Below, in pieces: positions 5,593 through 6,188 of a DNA stretch of 6,188 nt; positions within the stretch are counted from its first letter, which is position 1; each line of letters opens with the position of its first letter. This DNA is from a bacterium (GTDB taxonomy: Bacteria > Actinomycetota > Acidimicrobiia > Acidimicrobiales > CATQHL01), in the NCBI GenBank assembly GCA_026713745.1, contig JAPONU010000134.1:1-6188 (forward strand), given 5' to 3'. Under the pieces are notes generated by a model, which saw nothing but the letters and a program-made list of their open reading frames with translations, was not told the origin of the DNA and did not search any database. Position numbers and translations under genes: made by a program.

Positions 5593-6188
5593 ATGAAGAT
5601 CGAACGCATCGAGGTCGTGCCCCTCGTGGTGCCCCTCACCGAGACTTTCAAGGGCTCCGCCTACTCGATGTCCGAACGGGCGACGCTCATCACCCGCGTC
5701 CACACCGACGAGGGCATCACCGGCGAGATCTACAACGGCGACGAGGTGCACACCCAGCACGAGATCGCGCGCATCATCACCACCGAGTTGCAGCCGATGC
5801 TCGTTGGTCGCGACCCGTTGCTGGTGGAGAACTGTTGGGAGGCCATGGAGCCGCTGACCTTCGACATCCTGCGTGACCGCAAGCTGGTCATCATGGCCAT
5901 CGCCTGCGTGGACAGCGCCCTGTGGGACGTGGTCGGCAAGGCGGCGAACATGCCGCTGTACCGCCTCTGGGGCGGCTACCGCGACGCCATGCCGATCGTC
6001 GCCATCGGGGGCTACCACGGTAAGTCCGACGCCGAGTTGGCCGCCGAGATGCAGTACTACCGCGACATCGGGTTGGCAGGCTGCAAGACCAAGGTCGGCG
6101 GCCAGGCGCCGGAGACCGACGCGCACCGCTTCAAGGTGATGCAGGAGGCCGCCGGCGAGGACTTCATCCTCATGGCCGACGCCAACGG
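5593..6188 (+). CDS. mandelate racemase/muconate lactonizing (enolase superfamily) enzyme, N-terminal part
   Basis: The frame is open from ATG 5593 to the window edge, giving 198 complete codons of an enzyme that is normally about 360-400 residues. These Mg-dependent enzymes abstract a proton alpha to a carboxylate; most bacterial members in catabolic clusters are acid-sugar dehydratases, others are racemases or cycloisomerases. The N-terminal capping domain begins MKIERIEVVPLVVPL and runs to about residue 130. The helix with CVDSALWDVVGKAANMPLY (105-123) and then LWGG is the classic junction to the barrel. KTK at 165-167 (within GCKTKVGG) is the catalytic K-x-K, and Asp196 in MADAN is the first metal ligand. 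The later Glu ligands and the His-Asp or Lys residue that separates the mandelate racemase from the muconate lactonizing subgroup lie beyond the edge, so the subgroup is undecided. It starts 18 bases after the lipoyl stop, in the same frame, and lacks a good ribosome binding site. Confidence 0.92.
   Translation, partial: MKIERIEVVPLVVPLTETFKGSAYSMSERATLITRVHTDEGITGEIYNGDEVHTQHEIARIITTELQPMLVGRDPLLVENCWEAMEPLTFDILRDRKLVIMAIACVDSALWDVVGKAANMPLYRLWGGYRDAMPIVAIGGYHGKSDAELAAEMQYYRDIGLAGCKTKVGGQAPETDAHRFKVMQEAAGEDFILMADAN

Noticed and set aside
5074..6126. Long minus-strand open frame opposite the lipoyl and MR/MLE genes
   Set aside because: It spans several genes antisense, with His/Asp/Val-rich composition and no motif; a GC shadow.

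Overview
The window is high-GC, gene-dense bacterial DNA with strong G/C preference at third codon positions, GTG starts and GGAGG-type ribosome binding sites. This suggests an actinobacterium. An acidimicrobial or other environmental lineage is possible, but that is inference and no marker gene is present. There are seven genes or gene parts beyond the upstream tail. No RNA genes, insertion sequences, CRISPR arrays or tRNAs were seen. No stretch over 300 bases lacks a gene.

Layout: (1) the last 39 codons of an unidentified plus-strand gene at 1-121; (2) a minus-strand SDR oxidoreductase at 190-960; (3) a 154-base divergent intergenic region (961-1114) holding two palindromes; (4) a plus-strand pair, a Gfo/Idh/MocA dehydrogenase (1115-2212) and a xylose-isomerase-like TIM-barrel protein (2246-3112); (5) a 165-base gap (3113-3277) with a candidate promoter and a dyad; (6) a tight plus-strand run of E1 beta (3278-4297), E1 alpha (4334-5317), a free-standing lipoyl domain of 79 residues (5335-5574), and the first 198 codons of an enolase-superfamily enzyme of the mandelate racemase/muconate lactonizing type (5593 to the window end, open).

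Taken together this looks like a catabolic island for a sugar, polyol or sugar acid. The SDR and Gfo/Idh enzymes would oxidise hydroxyls. The TIM-barrel protein would isomerise, epimerise or cleave the keto product. The enolase-superfamily enzyme would dehydrate an acid sugar to a 2-keto-3-deoxy acid. The thiamine-diphosphate E1 pair, most like acetoin/2-oxoacid dehydrogenases, would decarboxylate a 2-oxo acid or cleave a ketol and pass the acyl group to lipoate. The substrate cannot be read from the sequence.

The most unusual point is that the E1 pair is followed not by a normal multidomain E2 acyltransferase but by a lipoyl domain with nothing attached, and then directly by an enolase-superfamily gene. 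No E2 core, peripheral-subunit-binding domain or E3 is in the window. Either they lie outside it, or this is a reduced complex that uses a mobile lipoyl carrier protein.
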